Translations under genes and position numbers: made by a program | Assembly (NCBI RefSeq): GCF_011044495.1 | Contig: NZ_CP049143.1 | Location: forward strand, 7,502,001-7,566,000 | DNA: 64,000 bases | Source of the DNA: Roseimicrobium sp. ORNL1 | Lineage (GTDB): Bacteria; Verrucomicrobiota; Verrucomicrobiia; Verrucomicrobiales; Verrucomicrobiaceae | Direction of reading: 5' to 3' | The notes under the pieces: generated by a model | Told to the model about the DNA's origin: nothing | Database searches by the model: none | The model's input: only the letters and a program-made list of their open reading frames with translations | Part shown: positions 43,430 through 52,181 of the stretch, piece by piece | Layout of the letters: each line of letters opens with the position of its first letter | How positions within the stretch are numbered: position 1 is the first letter of the stretch

Positions 43430-44578
43430 ATGCACGCCCGCTGCCTGTCACTTCTCCTGTCTCTGCTGATGCCAGCAGCCTTGTTTGCGGAACCCGCCAC
43501 CGTGGAAGTGCTCTCCACCCCCGAACAGGGCATCCAGCCGCGCGCCTTGGTGGATGGCAAAGGCGTGCTACACCTTCTGTGGTACGCGGGCAGCGCGAAG
43601 GGTGGGAATCTCTTCCATGCCACCCGGCAGGCGGACAAGACCTGGAGCACACCCGTAAAGGTAAACAGCATTCCGGACAGCGCCGTTGCCGCAGGCACGA
43701 TTCGCGGCGCGCAGTACGCGCTGGGCCGGGATGGTTGCCTGCACGTGATCTGGAATGGCTACCACGAGACGGGTGGCAAAGCGGATCCGATGCCGCTGTA
43801 CTACACGCGGTCAGTTGATGGCGGGCTGACCTTCGAGCCGCAGCGCATCATCTCCGGCGACTGGCCCATGGATGGTGGTGGCGCCGTGGCGGCGGATGCA
43901 GAGGGAAAGGTGTACGCCTTCTGGCATGCCGGCAGACATGGAGAAGGGGAAGGCACTCGACGCATCTTTGTCCGCATGTCTGAAGACGACGGAAAGACCT
44001 TTGGCGACGAGCGCGCCATCTCTCCGGAAGGACTGGGCGTGTGCGGCTGCTGTGCCATGCAAGCGCTCGCTGTGCGTTCGGGTCCGGTGCATGTGCTGTA
44101 CCGCTGCGCTGCCAACGGTGGCAAGAACCGCGATATCTGCACCTTGGTCTCAGGCGACGGCGGCAGGACTTTCAATCACGCCGTGGTCGACCCGTGGAAG
44201 ATCAACGGATGCCCCATGAGCAGCATGAGCCTGGTCGATCTAGGCAATGGCAAAGTGGCCGGCGCGTGGGAACGCCAGGGGCAGATCATCATCGGTCGCT
44301 TTGGCATTGCCAGCACCACTCCCGAAAAGTTCACCACCGCGATGAGCAGTTCTACCCAACGCAAGCATCCCGTCCTCGCCGCCGGGCGCAATGGTGCCCT
44401 CTTGATCGCCTGGGCAGAAGACACCGGCTGGAACAAAGGTGGTACCCTCGCCTGGCAAGTGCTGAACAGGGAGTGGGAAAGCTTCCCGTCCTCCGTGTTG
44501 GGATCAGGAGGTGAGGTGCCAGTATGGAGCTTTGGATCTGCAGCGTCCGCCGCTGACGGTTTCGTGATCGTGCGGTGA
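43430..44578 (+). CDS. Secreted BNR-repeat (sialidase-like) protein
   Basis: 382 aa with a signal peptide (about 1-19, LLMPAALFA). At least three Asp-box motifs appear: SVDGGLTFEP, SEDDGKTFGD and SGDGGRTFNH, so a six-bladed beta-propeller of the sialidase/neuraminidase superfold is likely. The catalytic Arg triad and Tyr of true exo-sialidases are not evident, so the activity is unknown; it could be a glycan-binding or other glycosidase protein. The ATG at 43430 has GGAG four bases upstream; the frame is open to 43127 through the repeat element. Confidence 0.8.
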   Translation: MHARCLSLLLSLLMPAALFAEPATVEVLSTPEQGIQPRALVDGKGVLHLLWYAGSAKGGNLFHATRQADKTWSTPVKVNSIPDSAVAAGTIRGAQYALGRDGCLHVIWNGYHETGGKADPMPLYYTRSVDGGLTFEPQRIISGDWPMDGGGAVAADAEGKVYAFWHAGRHGEGEGTRRIFVRMSEDDGKTFGDERAISPEGLGVCGCCAMQALAVRSGPVHVLYRCAANGGKNRDICTLVSGDGGRTFNHAVVDPWKINGCPMSSMSLVDLGNGKVAGAWERQGQIIIGRFGIASTTPEKFTTAMSSSTQRKHPVLAAGRNGALLIAWAEDTGWNKGGTLAWQVLNREWESFPSSVLGSGGEVPVWSFGSAASAADGFVIVR

Positions 44579-44626
44579 TGATCGGTCGACCGGCTCTCGC
44601 GAAGAGACTCGCGATGTACGTTCAAG

Positions 44627-45430
44627 CTACTGCGTCGCGAACTTCGTGAGCAGGCCGCGCTTCTTCGTTTGCACGAGCATGCTGCCGAAGATGAAGCCGG
44701 CGATGGCCATGAAGATGATGTTGAGCAGCACGGCCCAGCCGATGTGAGCCCAAGGGAAGGCGTTTGTAGCGGGGTTCAGCACGGCGCGCATGCCTTCGAA
44801 GATGTGCGTCGCGGGAAATGCCCAGGCGACGGGTTGCAGCCACACGGGGAGTTTGGTCACGGGATAGAAGACCGCGACAATTGGCTGGATGAAGAAGGGC
44901 ACGGCCCAGGCGAGAGATTCGACGGCCTGGCCCCAGCGGAGGATGAGAGCGGTGGAGATCATGCCGAGGGCCCAGCCGAAGACGAGGAGGTTGGCGAAGA
45001 AGGGAATCAAGGCCCACTCCAACTGGAAGATGTTAAAGTTGTATCCGATCGCAGCCAGGGTGCAGAGCACGACCATGGTGACGCAGATGCGCAGGAAGCC
45101 GATGATGAAGGTGGCGGCCACGTATTCCACCACGCGCACGGGGGCGACGAAGATGTTCAACAGGTTGCGCGTCCACACGTCTTCCAGAAAGGAGATGGCC
45201 ACACCTTGCTGCGCACGGAACAACACGTCCCACAAGATCATGCCGCCGATGAGGAAGAGGAGGAAGTCCGCAAAAGCCTGATCGGTGTTCTCTCGAAGGA
45301 AAAGGGTGAGGTTCCCCCACACCATGAGATCGACCACCGGCCAGAAGACCAGCTCAATGAGCCGCATAGGCGTGCGCGCATAGAGGAAGATGTAGCGCAG
45401 GACGAGGGCGTAGATGACGCGGAAATTCAT
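44627..45430 (-). CDS. ABC-2 type transporter permease (second system)
   Basis: 267 aa with about six membrane helices and the ABC-2 motif near the C-terminus (PVAWAFPATHIFEGMRAVL), typical of DrrB/NodJ-like exporters. The start at 45430 follows a purine-rich tract (45433-45485) that an alternative upstream start would have to translate. It lies 61 bp after its ATPase partner. Substrate unknown. Confidence 0.88.
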   Translation of the reverse strand: MNFRVIYALVLRYIFLYARTPMRLIELVFWPVVDLMVWGNLTLFLRENTDQAFADFLLFLIGGMILWDVLFRAQQGVAISFLEDVWTRNLLNIFVAPVRVVEYVAATFIIGFLRICVTMVVLCTLAAIGYNFNIFQLEWALIPFFANLLVFGWALGMISTALILRWGQAVESLAWAVPFFIQPIVAVFYPVTKLPVWLQPVAWAFPATHIFEGMRAVLNPATNAFPWAHIGWAVLLNIIFMAIAGFIFGSMLVQTKKRGLLTKFATQ

Positions 45431-45432
45431 CG

Positions 45433-45485
45433 CTGGGGAGAGTGAAAAGGAATAAGGGAGAAGAGAAAAGGGGAGGGAGAAAGCC
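45433..45485. repeat. Purine-rich low-complexity spacer
   Basis: GGGGAGAGTGAAAAGGAA, AGGGAGAAGAG and GGGAGGGAGAAAG units fill the gap between the ABC ATPase and permease genes. It may expose purine-rich sites before the permease start, but I see no defined motif. Confidence 0.4.
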
Positions 45486-45491
45486 GAGAGC

Positions 45492-46250
45492 TTAGTCTTC
45501 GATTTCACCACTGCGGGCGATCTTGATGAAGACGTCCTCAAGCGAGCTGGTCTGGGAACGCTTCACGATTTCAGCGGGTGTTCCTTCGGCGACGACCTTG
45601 CCTTTGTGCAGGAAGATGACGCGGTCGCAGACTTCCTCGATGTCCTTCATGTTATGCGAGGTATAGAGGATACCGATGCGGCGCTCTGCCTGGACCTTGC
45701 GGACGGTCTTGCGCACCTTGTCGGCGATGTCCGGATCGAGACTGGCGGTGGGTTCATCCAGGAGGAGCAGCTCGGGATCGTTCAGCAGGGCTTTGCAGAG
45801 ATTCACGCGCGTGCTCTCCCCGGCGCTGAGCTGGCCGGTGACGCGGGTGCGCAGATCCGTGATTTCAAAGAGCTCGAGAAGTTCGTCGATTTTCTTGTTC
45901 GCGTTCTTCACGCCGTACAATTTTGAAAAGACGAGCAGGTTCTGCCACACGCGCAGGTTTCCGGGGAGAGCGGTGTAGGCACTGGAAAAATTTGCGCGCT
46001 TCAAGACCTCGATACGATGCTTCTGGAAATCCATGCCGAAGGCCTCAATGGTGCCTGAGGTAGGCGTGGTGAGTCCCAGCAGCATGTTCATGGTGGTCGT
46101 CTTGCCGGCACCATTCGCGCCCAGCAGGCCCAGCACTTCGCCGCGACGGAGCTGGAAGTTGAAGGCATCGAGCGCTTTTACGCCGTCGAATTCACGAGTG
46201 AGGTCGCGGACCTCGAGAAGGATCTCAGGCGAAGAAGCGGGCGCGGACAT
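45492..46250 (-). CDS. ABC transporter ATP-binding subunit (second system)
   Basis: 252 aa. Walker A LLGANGAGKTTT, signature QLSAGESTRVNLCKALL and Walker B ELLLLDEPTASLDPD are present. The D-loop and the switch His (GILYTSHNMKDIEE) are intact. It is of the CcmA/NodI exporter type and has no long C-terminal extension, unlike the other ATPase in the window. It pairs with the permease 61 bp downstream. Confidence 0.92.
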   Translation of the reverse strand: MSAPASSPEILLEVRDLTREFDGVKALDAFNFQLRRGEVLGLLGANGAGKTTTMNMLLGLTTPTSGTIEAFGMDFQKHRIEVLKRANFSSAYTALPGNLRVWQNLLVFSKLYGVKNANKKIDELLELFEITDLRTRVTGQLSAGESTRVNLCKALLNDPELLLLDEPTASLDPDIADKVRKTVRKVQAERRIGILYTSHNMKDIEEVCDRVIFLHKGKVVAEGTPAEIVKRSQTSSLEDVFIKIARSGEIED

Positions 46251-46284
46251 GAGAGCGGACGAAGGGTGGTGGTGACGTCCTGGA

Positions 46285-46327
46285 TTTCAACACAGAGGTA
46301 CTGAGACACGAAGACTCAGAGAACTAT
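46285..46327. repeat. Relic of a dispersed purine-rich repeat
   Basis: ACACAGAGGTACTGAGACACG followed by AAGACTCAGAGAA resembles the 'cacagagacacagag' repeat; the window-start relic at 125-170 is its pyrimidine-strand counterpart. It lies between the ABC ATPase and aroC. Confidence 0.4.
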
Positions 46328-46434
46328 GAGGTAGGATATCGGGAGTGAAGAGGGGCGATGTAGGCAACGAGCGGCAAGGCGGCGCGGATGCCGTGTGACA
46401 CTTCCTCCACGAGAATGCCGTGGAGTGGATACGG

Positions 46435-47520
46435 TCACGCGTTCTGCGCACGCTGGCGGAGCCAGTGGTCGGCGACCACGAGGTGGACCATGGCCTCGAC
46501 CATGGGCACGGCCCGGGGGAGCACGCAGGGATCATGGCGGCCGCGGGCCTTCAGCGTGGTGGCTGTGCCATCGCGCGTCACGGTATTCTGCTCGCGCAGG
46601 ACGGTGGCGGTGGGCTTGAAGGCGACGCGGAAGACTATCTCCTCGCCATTGCTGATGCCGCCCTGGATGCCACCGCTGCGATTGGTGCGCGTGCGGATCT
46701 TCCCGGCGTCATCGGTGTAGAATTCGTCGTTGTGCTGCAGGCCGGTCATGCGAGCGCCGCCGAACCCGCTGCCGATTTCGAAACCTTTTGTGGCGGGCAG
46801 GCTGAGCATCGCCTTGGCGAGTTCCGCCTCCAGCTTGTCGAACACCGGCTCACCGAGTCCCGCTGGCACGCCGCGCACCACACATTCGATGACACCGCCC
46901 ACGGAGTTGCCTTCCTTGCGCATCTCCTCGATGAGGGCGATCATCTTCTCCGCAGCGACGGGATCAGCGGTGCGGACAATGTTGGACTCGACCAGCTCAC
47001 GGCTGAGCTTTTCGGGGTCCACCGTGGCCACGATGTCCTTCACCGAATGCACATACGCCAGGCACTGGTAGCCGGGTAGATTCGTCGCCAGGACCTTCTG
47101 CGCAATGGCGCCGGCCGCCACACGGCCGATGGTCTCACGGGCGCTGGATCGGCCACCACCGGCCACAGCGCGCACGCCGTACTTGGCATCGTAGGTGTAG
47201 TCCGCGTGGGAGGGGCGGTAGGCCGTCTCCATCTCCTTGTAGGCATCCGAGCGCTGGTCCTCGTTGCGGACCATGATGGCGATGGGCGTGCCGACGGTCT
47301 GGCCGTCTACCACGCCGGAAAGGATCTCTGCACGGTCGCCTTCCTTGCGCTGGGTGACGATCCTGCTCTGGCCCGGGCGGCGGCGATCCAACTCGATCTG
47401 GATGTCGTCCGCGTTCAGCGGGATTTGGGGTGGGCAACCATCCACGATGCAGCCCACGGCAGGGCCATGGGACTCACCGAAGGTGCTGACGCGGAAGAGA
47501 GTGCCGAAGCTGCTGGCCAT
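46435..47520 (-). CDS. aroC: Chorismate synthase
   Basis: 361 aa. It converts 5-enolpyruvylshikimate-3-phosphate to chorismate using reduced FMN, the last common step to aromatic amino acids and folate. Signatures [17 protein letters not shown] near the N-terminus, [19 protein letters not shown] and the [15 protein letters not shown] block are typical. Length is normal. Downstream (lower coordinates) is the second ABC pair, 184 bp away; upstream is the duplicated rnc tail. Confidence 0.97.
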   Translation of the reverse strand: MASSFGTLFRVSTFGESHGPAVGCIVDGCPPQIPLNADDIQIELDRRRPGQSRIVTQRKEGDRAEILSGVVDGQTVGTPIAIMVRNEDQRSDAYKEMETAYRPSHADYTYDAKYGVRAVAGGGRSSARETIGRVAAGAIAQKVLATNLPGYQCLAYVHSVKDIVATVDPEKLSRELVESNIVRTADPVAAEKMIALIEEMRKEGNSVGGVIECVVRGVPAGLGEPVFDKLEAELAKAMLSLPATKGFEIGSGFGGARMTGLQHNDEFYTDDAGKIRTRTNRSGGIQGGISNGEEIVFRVAFKPTATVLREQNTVTRDGTATTLKARGRHDPCVLPRAVPMVEAMVHLVVADHWLRQRAQNA

Positions 47521-47667
47521 GCCGGTGGAAGGTCTGAGAAGCAGCCAGCCGGGAATTCACGCACCGTTTGGGAAAGCTTCGAGGGGATGAACACTCTGGC
47601 GAGAAGTACGCCAGATGCAACACCGACGTTCCCGAGATGCCTAGGTCATCCCTAACGACGAGGGCGA

Positions 47668-48130
47668 CTTCAGGGTGAGTCTGTTATGGGGTCCGAGCGA
47701 TGGGCGCCGGAGTTACCCACATGGCGTATTCTGATAGATCCAAGATCCGAACCTTTAGCATCAGTAGGATGTGTGGATATGTGAATAAGATCGTTCCTTG
47801 CCCTGTTCAGTAGCGTTCCACGGGCAGATCCGATGCGGATTACTTTGTGAAATGTCAGCGATTTTCAGAGGCTTAATTCGCAGGTGCGAAAAGGTCTCGG
47901 ATTGTTAGAAGGATCTTCGCAGGGTTGTTCGCACTGTTTTGAGGCGAGATTTCGGCGATCTACTCGTTGCGCGGCCTTCTGTAGCGCCTTCCAGGCAGCT
48001 ACGACCTTGGCCTCCTGATTGTCGGAACGGGAGGCATGAGCGAGTTCACGACTGGCCAGATCACGACCATCTCAAAGGAACGGGCATCGCTGAGCCTCCT
48101 CAAAGAGGATTGGATAGGCTGGATACTTAG
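47668..48130 (-). pseudogene. Decayed duplicate of the rnc 3' end and its downstream flank
   Basis: 47668-48130 repeats 48149-48612 in the same orientation. Shared blocks include GGAGTTACCCACATGGCGTA, AAGATCGTTCCTTG, CAGTAGCGTTCCAC, GCGGATTACTTTGTGAAA and TTCGGCGATC-ACTCGTT. The duplicate covers about 90 codons of the RNase III dsRNA-binding domain plus 190 bp of downstream DNA. Indels and stops have broken it, so it cannot encode protein. It has no start or catalytic domain. Confidence 0.88.
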
Positions 48131-48148
48131 GCAATCTTTATGGTCAGG

Positions 48149-48612
48149 TTGACCTCAGGATGAGCCTTTTATGGGGTTCGGGGCGGAGTTACCCACATGG
48201 CGTATTATGAAGGGATCCAAGATCCGATCCTTTAACATCAGTAGGATCGGTGAATATGTGAACAAGATCGTTCCTTGGCCTATTCAGTAGCGTTCCACAG
48301 GCAGATCCGGTGCGGATTACTTTGTGAAACGACGGCGATTTTCAGATGTTGAACTCGCCAGTGCGAAGAGTTGTCGCCTTGTTGGAAGGATCTTCCCAAG
48401 GTTGTTCGCCGGGGTGGGAGGCCGCATTTTCGGCGATCCACTCGTTCAGGGAGGGGTTGGCGAGAGCCTTTTTGGCGGCTTCGACCTCAGCCTCCTGCTT
48501 GCTGCGGCCGGAGCCGTGGGCGAGTTCGCGACCTGCCCAGGTCACGGCAACTTCAAAGGTACGGGCATGGCTGGGCCCATCGGTGCTGACGATGCGGTAG
48601 GCCGGGGTGTCG
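48149..48612. repeat. Parent copy of the tandem rnc-tail duplication
   Basis: This unit holds the 3' 270 bp of rnc (48342 onwards) and its downstream flank. The partner copy starts about 480 bp to the left. In the gene-coding part the divergence is roughly one change every five bases by eye, so the event is not recent. Confidence 0.85.
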
Positions 48613-49181
48613 CCACCGTGGTTCTGCAGGAGCTCTTGGAGCTGGCCCTTGGGATTCTGCTCCACGGGAGCTGCACGCAGCGCGGCGATCTCCTCGGCCC
48701 AGAGGCGCAGCACGAGTGGGCGTGATTGGTCGAAGCCGGAATCCTGGTGCACGGCGCCGATGATGGCCTCCAAGGCATCAGCCAGGATCTTGTCCCGGTC
48801 ACGGCCGCCGCTGGAGTCTTCGCCACGGCCAAGGATGAGGTGCTGGCCGAGCTCAAGCTGCCGTGCCAGGCGTGCCATGGTGCCGGTCTGCACGGCGCGG
48901 GTGCGCAGCTTGGTGAGGAGGCCCTCGGACTCCTTGGGGAATTGCTCAAAGAGCACTTCAGACACGGCGAGCTGCACCACGGCGTCGCCTAGATGCTCCA
49001 GCCGCTGGAAATGGAACCCGGTCTGCGCGTCCTTGTCACCGTCGACCGGTGGCGGGGCATTCTTTTTCACGCGCTGCTTGTTGTGCGCGATGCTGGGGTG
49101 GGTCAGGGCCTCGCGGAGCAGGGAGCGCCGCTGGAATTTGTAACCCAGCCTGGCCTCCAATGCTGCCGTGTTGTCTCCCAT
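48342..49181 (-). CDS. rnc: Ribonuclease III
   Basis: 279 aa, longer than the usual 220-250. The catalytic domain carries the signature RLEHLGDAVVQLAVSEVLF with the metal-binding Glu and Asp, preceded by an acidic, Lys-rich insertion (residues 30-50). The dsRNA-binding domain is at about 190-260. It cuts double-stranded RNA in rRNA processing and mRNA turnover. A tRNA-His gene stands 43 bp upstream on the same strand. The tail of the gene is repeated in a decayed copy downstream. Confidence 0.95.
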   Translation of the reverse strand: MGDNTAALEARLGYKFQRRSLLREALTHPSIAHNKQRVKKNAPPPVDGDKDAQTGFHFQRLEHLGDAVVQLAVSEVLFEQFPKESEGLLTKLRTRAVQTGTMARLARQLELGQHLILGRGEDSSGGRDRDKILADALEAIIGAVHQDSGFDQSRPLVLRLWAEEIAALRAAPVEQNPKGQLQELLQNHGGDTPAYRIVSTDGPSHARTFEVAVTWAGRELAHGSGRSKQEAEVEAAKKALANPSLNEWIAENAASHPGEQPWEDPSNKATTLRTGEFNI

Positions 49182-49224
49182 GATTTCTGAGACTGAACCA
49201 AAATGCCCACTCGCTTAAGGAAAG

Positions 49225-49300
49225 TGGGGTGACCGACGGGACTCGAACCCGCAACAACCAGAATCACAATCTGGGACTCCACCGTTGAGCTACGGCCACC
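49225..49300 (-). tRNA. tRNA-His (GUG)
   Basis: Full cloverleaf on the minus strand. Acceptor arm GTGGCCG/CGGTCAC; anticodon arm CCAGA-TTGTGAT-TCTGG with anticodon GTG; TPsiC arm with GGTTCGAGTCC. The extra 5' G at 49300 (G-1) faces C73, the tRNA-His identity pair. A CCA end is encoded at 49225-49227. Confidence 0.97.
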
Positions 49301-49373
49301 ATTTTCCGCAATGCGGATGGGCAGAGTAGTCTGAAAATGTGGGAGGTCAAGTGTCAGTTGCCGCAGAGCGGTC

Positions 49374-49412
49374 GACTTGAGAGTTTGGAGTTGAGAGTTG
49401 AGGGTCTGAGGG
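49374..49412. repeat. Degenerate GAGTTGAGAG tail
   Basis: Short units GACTTGAGAGTTTGGAGTTG and AGAGTTGAGGG lie between tRNA-His and rsmE. Similar material is at 9783-9893. No function visible. Confidence 0.35.
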
Positions 49413-49479
49413 GCAATGAAATGTTGGGCCGCTGCATGACTCTCTGCAGGCACGGGCCGGCATCCTTCACTACCTGGCC

Positions 49480-50244
49480 ATGGGTCTCCCTCGTTTCTAC
49501 ATTTCCCCGAATCAGTGGAATCTCTCCCAGCTGGCGCTCACGGGAGATGAAGCCAGGCACTGTGCCCAGGTGATGCGCAAGGAGGCTGGGCAGGAGATTG
49601 TCGTCTTCAACGGCGCAGGCGCGTGGGCACGCGCGGAGATCACCAGCAGTGGGAAGGAACGCGTGGAGCTGCGCACGGTGGAGACTGGGGAATCGCCCGC
49701 GCCTGCGGTGAGCATCACGCTCTTCCAGTCCATTCCGAAGGGATCCAACATGGATCTCATCATCGAAAAATCCGTGGAGCTCGGGGTGAATGCCATCGTG
49801 CCGGTATTCTCGGATCGCACCGTGGTGCGTCTCGATGGGAAGGATGCAGCGAAGAAGCAGGAGAAATGGCAGCGCCTGGCGCTGGAGGCCTGCAAGCAAT
49901 GCGGTCAGAACTGGCTCCCACAGGTGAGTGTGCCGGTGTCATTCGATGCTGCATGGAGGCAACTTCCGCAACAGGATCTCCGGCTCATCGCGGCCATCCA
50001 GGAGGATTCACGCAGCTTCAAGGACACGCTAGCCTCTGTGGGTGGGCGTGGTCAGCAGGCGGGAGAAAAAATCCGGTCCGTGCTCATGGCCATCGGACCG
50101 GAGGGGGACTTCACTCCGGAGGAGTATGCAGCCGCGCGGGGTGCGCACGACTGCCTTCCAGTGAGTCTGGGCTCCATCATCCTGCGGGTGGAGACCGCGG
50201 CGATGTATTGCCTGAGCGTGCTCAGGCATGAGCTGGGAGCTTAG
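49480..50244 (+). CDS. rsmE: 16S rRNA (uracil-1498-N3)-methyltransferase
   Basis: 254 aa. The PUA-like N-terminal domain (GDEARHCAQVMRKEAG) and SPOUT methyltransferase domain are both complete. SAM-knot motifs MAIGPEGDFTPEEY and SLGSIILRVETAAM are in the last 60 residues. It methylates U1498 of 16S rRNA near the decoding centre. Its stop lies 45 bp from that of the convergent autotransporter gene. A fragment of its 3' end recurs at 52078-52181. Confidence 0.95.
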   Translation: MGLPRFYISPNQWNLSQLALTGDEARHCAQVMRKEAGQEIVVFNGAGAWARAEITSSGKERVELRTVETGESPAPAVSITLFQSIPKGSNMDLIIEKSVELGVNAIVPVFSDRTVVRLDGKDAAKKQEKWQRLALEACKQCGQNWLPQVSVPVSFDAAWRQLPQQDLRLIAAIQEDSRSFKDTLASVGGRGQQAGEKIRSVLMAIGPEGDFTPEEYAAARGAHDCLPVSLGSIILRVETAAMYCLSVLRHELGA

Positions 50245-50288
50245 ATTGCGTGGTGCCGCCATCGATGATGACGGTGCCCGAATCGTTC

Positions 50289-51857
50289 CTAGCTGCCGCC
50301 AGCACCGCCCGCGCCACCGGCACCACCACTGCCGAAGAGCCCGCCGCTACCACCGGCACCGCCCGTGCCTCCAGTTCCCCCAGTTCCCCCAGTCCCTCCC
50401 GTACCACCGGTGCCCCCGGTCCCTCCTGTGCCGCCCGTACCTCCGGCGCCACCCGAGCCACCAGCACTGCCGCCACTGCCGCCACTGCCACCGCTGCCGA
50501 AGAGCCCGCCGGAACCGCCAGAGCCACCGGAACCGATGAGGATCCCAGCCGCACCGCCTTTCCCGCCGGTGCCACCGCTGCCGAAGAGGAACCCGCCACT
50601 TCCGGCGTTCCCTGCCGCGCCACCGTTGATGATAAGGAATCCGCCGCTACCACCGCTGCCGCCGGATCCGGTGATGACTACAGAGCCTCCGCTGATGATC
50701 ATGGCTCCTGTGGAAGGTGAGGATGGCGGTACGACCAATGTGCCTGCCGTCACCTGGGAAGTCCCGCCTGAATTGGCCGCGCCCGAGCTTTGCAGATTGT
50801 TGAGGAAAGTCTGGGCCTGGGCAGCACTGGTGAGAGTGGTGGTACGTGGGCGGCCGGTGGGCTCAAAGCTCACGCCAGTCTGGATGGCGGCGTTTTGACG
50901 ATACACCGGTTCAAGCAGGCGCTCCTGCAGGTGACGGCGGCGGGGCACGAAGGATTCGGAGCCCGGTTTGCCGAGCGGTATCTCAAGGCGCACGCTGACC
51001 ATCCAGTTGTCCTGCACGAGATTCTCGTCTTCGTACCATGTTCCCGCGAGCACGACGGCAGGGACGGGACGGATTTCTACGCCAGCTTTCCAACCTTCCA
51101 CATCACCGGAGTAAGCAAGAGCATTGCCGGAGGCGTTGGTTTCAAAACTGTAGTAGCCACCGATGAGGCGAACGTCGAAGTACTTGTCGAGGCCAGGGAT
51201 CAGCAGGGCGAGCTCCGCATCCCAACCTTCCATGGGCTCTTCGATGATGTCGATGGTACGCGTGGTGGCGCGAAGTGCGGGACTGCCGCCCACCGTCGTG
51301 GGAGTGAACTCGGTGGCGTCAAAACTGCCTATCGTGTCGCCACTGTGCAGAGGCAGATAGTAGTTGGCCCGCACTTCGAGATAACGCACGCCAGCTTCGA
51401 TGCCGATGCCGAGCTGCCAGAGATCCGCGTTGGCTTGCGTGCGCTTGTAATCGGTGAAGACGTTGGCACCCACGAAGAGACCTTCTGCGAGAAGACCGGC
51501 GACACGATTGCCGCCACCTACAGGCTCATCGCTGAAGAGATGACGGAAGCCGAGGCCAAGTGAGCCGGAAAGTTCGCCCTCTTCACCCCAGGTAAAATAA
51601 GGCTCGGCAAAAAAGAGGGATCCCCCCATGGTGCCACGCTGGCCCAGGTTGTCCCAGAGGGGCTGCACCAGGAACGCACTGCCCTCTGTCATGTGATCAT
51701 TGGTGTTGAACCGCAGGCCCAGTACCGTGGAGGTGGCATCAGGTGCGGGAGCTACCGCAGCTTCCACGGCTTTCGGTGCAGCGACAGTGCCTGCGTAGGC
51801 AGAGCCCACGAGCGCGAGCGACGTCAGTGAGGGCAGGAGCGTGCGGGGGAGTTTCAT
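50289..51857 (-). CDS. Inverse autotransporter with Gly-rich passenger (copy 1)
   Basis: 522 aa. Signal peptide 1-22. Residues 45-297 fit the intimin/invasin-type inverse-autotransporter barrel (GLGFRHLFSD, GLFVGANVFTDY, RYLEVRANYYLPL, GWDAELALLIPG, GWKAGVEIRPVPAVVLAG, WMVSVRLEIPLG). RRRHLQERLLEPVYRQNAAI (307-326) matches the pore-spanning linker. The passenger (about 340-522) has no Ig-like domain: it is Gly/Ser/Thr-rich with nine Gly-Gly-Thr triplets. The coding frame stops at 50289, and the conserved end motif seen in copy 2 lies beyond it in another frame (50242-50288). Start at 51857; the frame is open to 51884. Confidence 0.85.
   Translation of the reverse strand: MKLPRTLLPSLTSLALVGSAYAGTVAAPKAVEAAVAPAPDATSTVLGLRFNTNDHMTEGSAFLVQPLWDNLGQRGTMGGSLFFAEPYFTWGEEGELSGSLGLGFRHLFSDEPVGGGNRVAGLLAEGLFVGANVFTDYKRTQANADLWQLGIGIEAGVRYLEVRANYYLPLHSGDTIGSFDATEFTPTTVGGSPALRATTRTIDIIEEPMEGWDAELALLIPGLDKYFDVRLIGGYYSFETNASGNALAYSGDVEGWKAGVEIRPVPAVVLAGTWYEDENLVQDNWMVSVRLEIPLGKPGSESFVPRRRHLQERLLEPVYRQNAAIQTGVSFEPTGRPRTTTLTSAAQAQTFLNNLQSSGAANSGGTSQVTAGTLVVPPSSPSTGAMIISGGSVVITGSGGSGGSGGFLIINGGAAGNAGSGGFLFGSGGTGGKGGAAGILIGSGGSGGSGGLFGSGGSGGSGGSAGGSGGAGGTGGTGGTGGTGGTGGTGGTGGTGGTGGAGGSGGLFGSGGAGGAGGAGGS
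50364..50447 (-). repeat. Gly-Gly-Thr coding repeat in the copy-1 passenger
   Basis: Nine 9-bp units encode Gly-Gly-Thr. The nine Thr codons use ACG, ACT, ACC and ACA, and the Gly codons use all four forms, so the peptide repeat is better kept than the DNA repeat. Confidence 0.85.
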
Positions 51858-52077
51858 GGGTTTTGATAACAACTGCCCGCACAAAGCAGTATCCCAACCT
51901 TATGCAACTAAGACTAGGTGTGATTTTTCATAGGAGAAGATGTTATCATGCGAAGTGCAATAACGCGGATCATTCAGCACGCAATGCAGTGCGCAAAAAG
52001 CCTACGATCAGCTAGGCAACTTGGCGAGCACTGCAAACGCTCGTGGCATATCAACAAAATGGCCGGTGACGCATTTG
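51858..52077. other. Autotransporter leader with a match upstream of copy 2
   Basis: 51858-51945 aligns with 53639-53728, the region 5' of the second autotransporter: shared TTGATAA, GCCCGCACAAAGCAG, CTTATGCAA and GAGAAGAT blocks. It belongs to the duplicated unit and probably carries the promoter. The rest, up to the rsmE remnant, holds nothing I recognise. Confidence 0.65.
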
Positions 52078-52181
52078 CGCCACCGGCCGAGTATGAAGAT
52101 CTGGGCTCCATTATCCTGCGGGTGAAAACCGCAGGGATGGATTGTTGCCTGAGCTTACTCAGGGATGAACTGGCATATTAA
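52078..52181 (+). pseudogene. Remnant of the rsmE 3' end
   Basis: The frame reads PAEYEDLGSIILRVKTAGMD and ends LSLLRDELAY, against PEEY...SLGSIILRVETAAM and LSVLRHELGA at the end of RsmE. About 34 C-terminal residues are recognisable, including part of the SAM-knot, with the same stop position relative to the neighbouring autotransporter. There is no catalytic rest and no start of its own. It marks the second copy of a tandem duplication that carried the rsmE tail with the autotransporter gene. Confidence 0.9.

Noticed and set aside
43430-44578. Call as true exo-alpha-sialidase
   Set aside because: Asp boxes are present, but I cannot see the catalytic Arg triad, so only a BNR-propeller call is justified.
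47668-48130. Possible second RNase III gene or regulatory RNA
   Set aside because: Homology covers only the 3' end of rnc plus flank, with frame-breaking indels; a decayed tandem duplicate is simpler.
50365-50898. Pro-rich plus-strand open frame
   Set aside because: It is the complement of the Gly-rich autotransporter passenger (Gly codons read as Pro).
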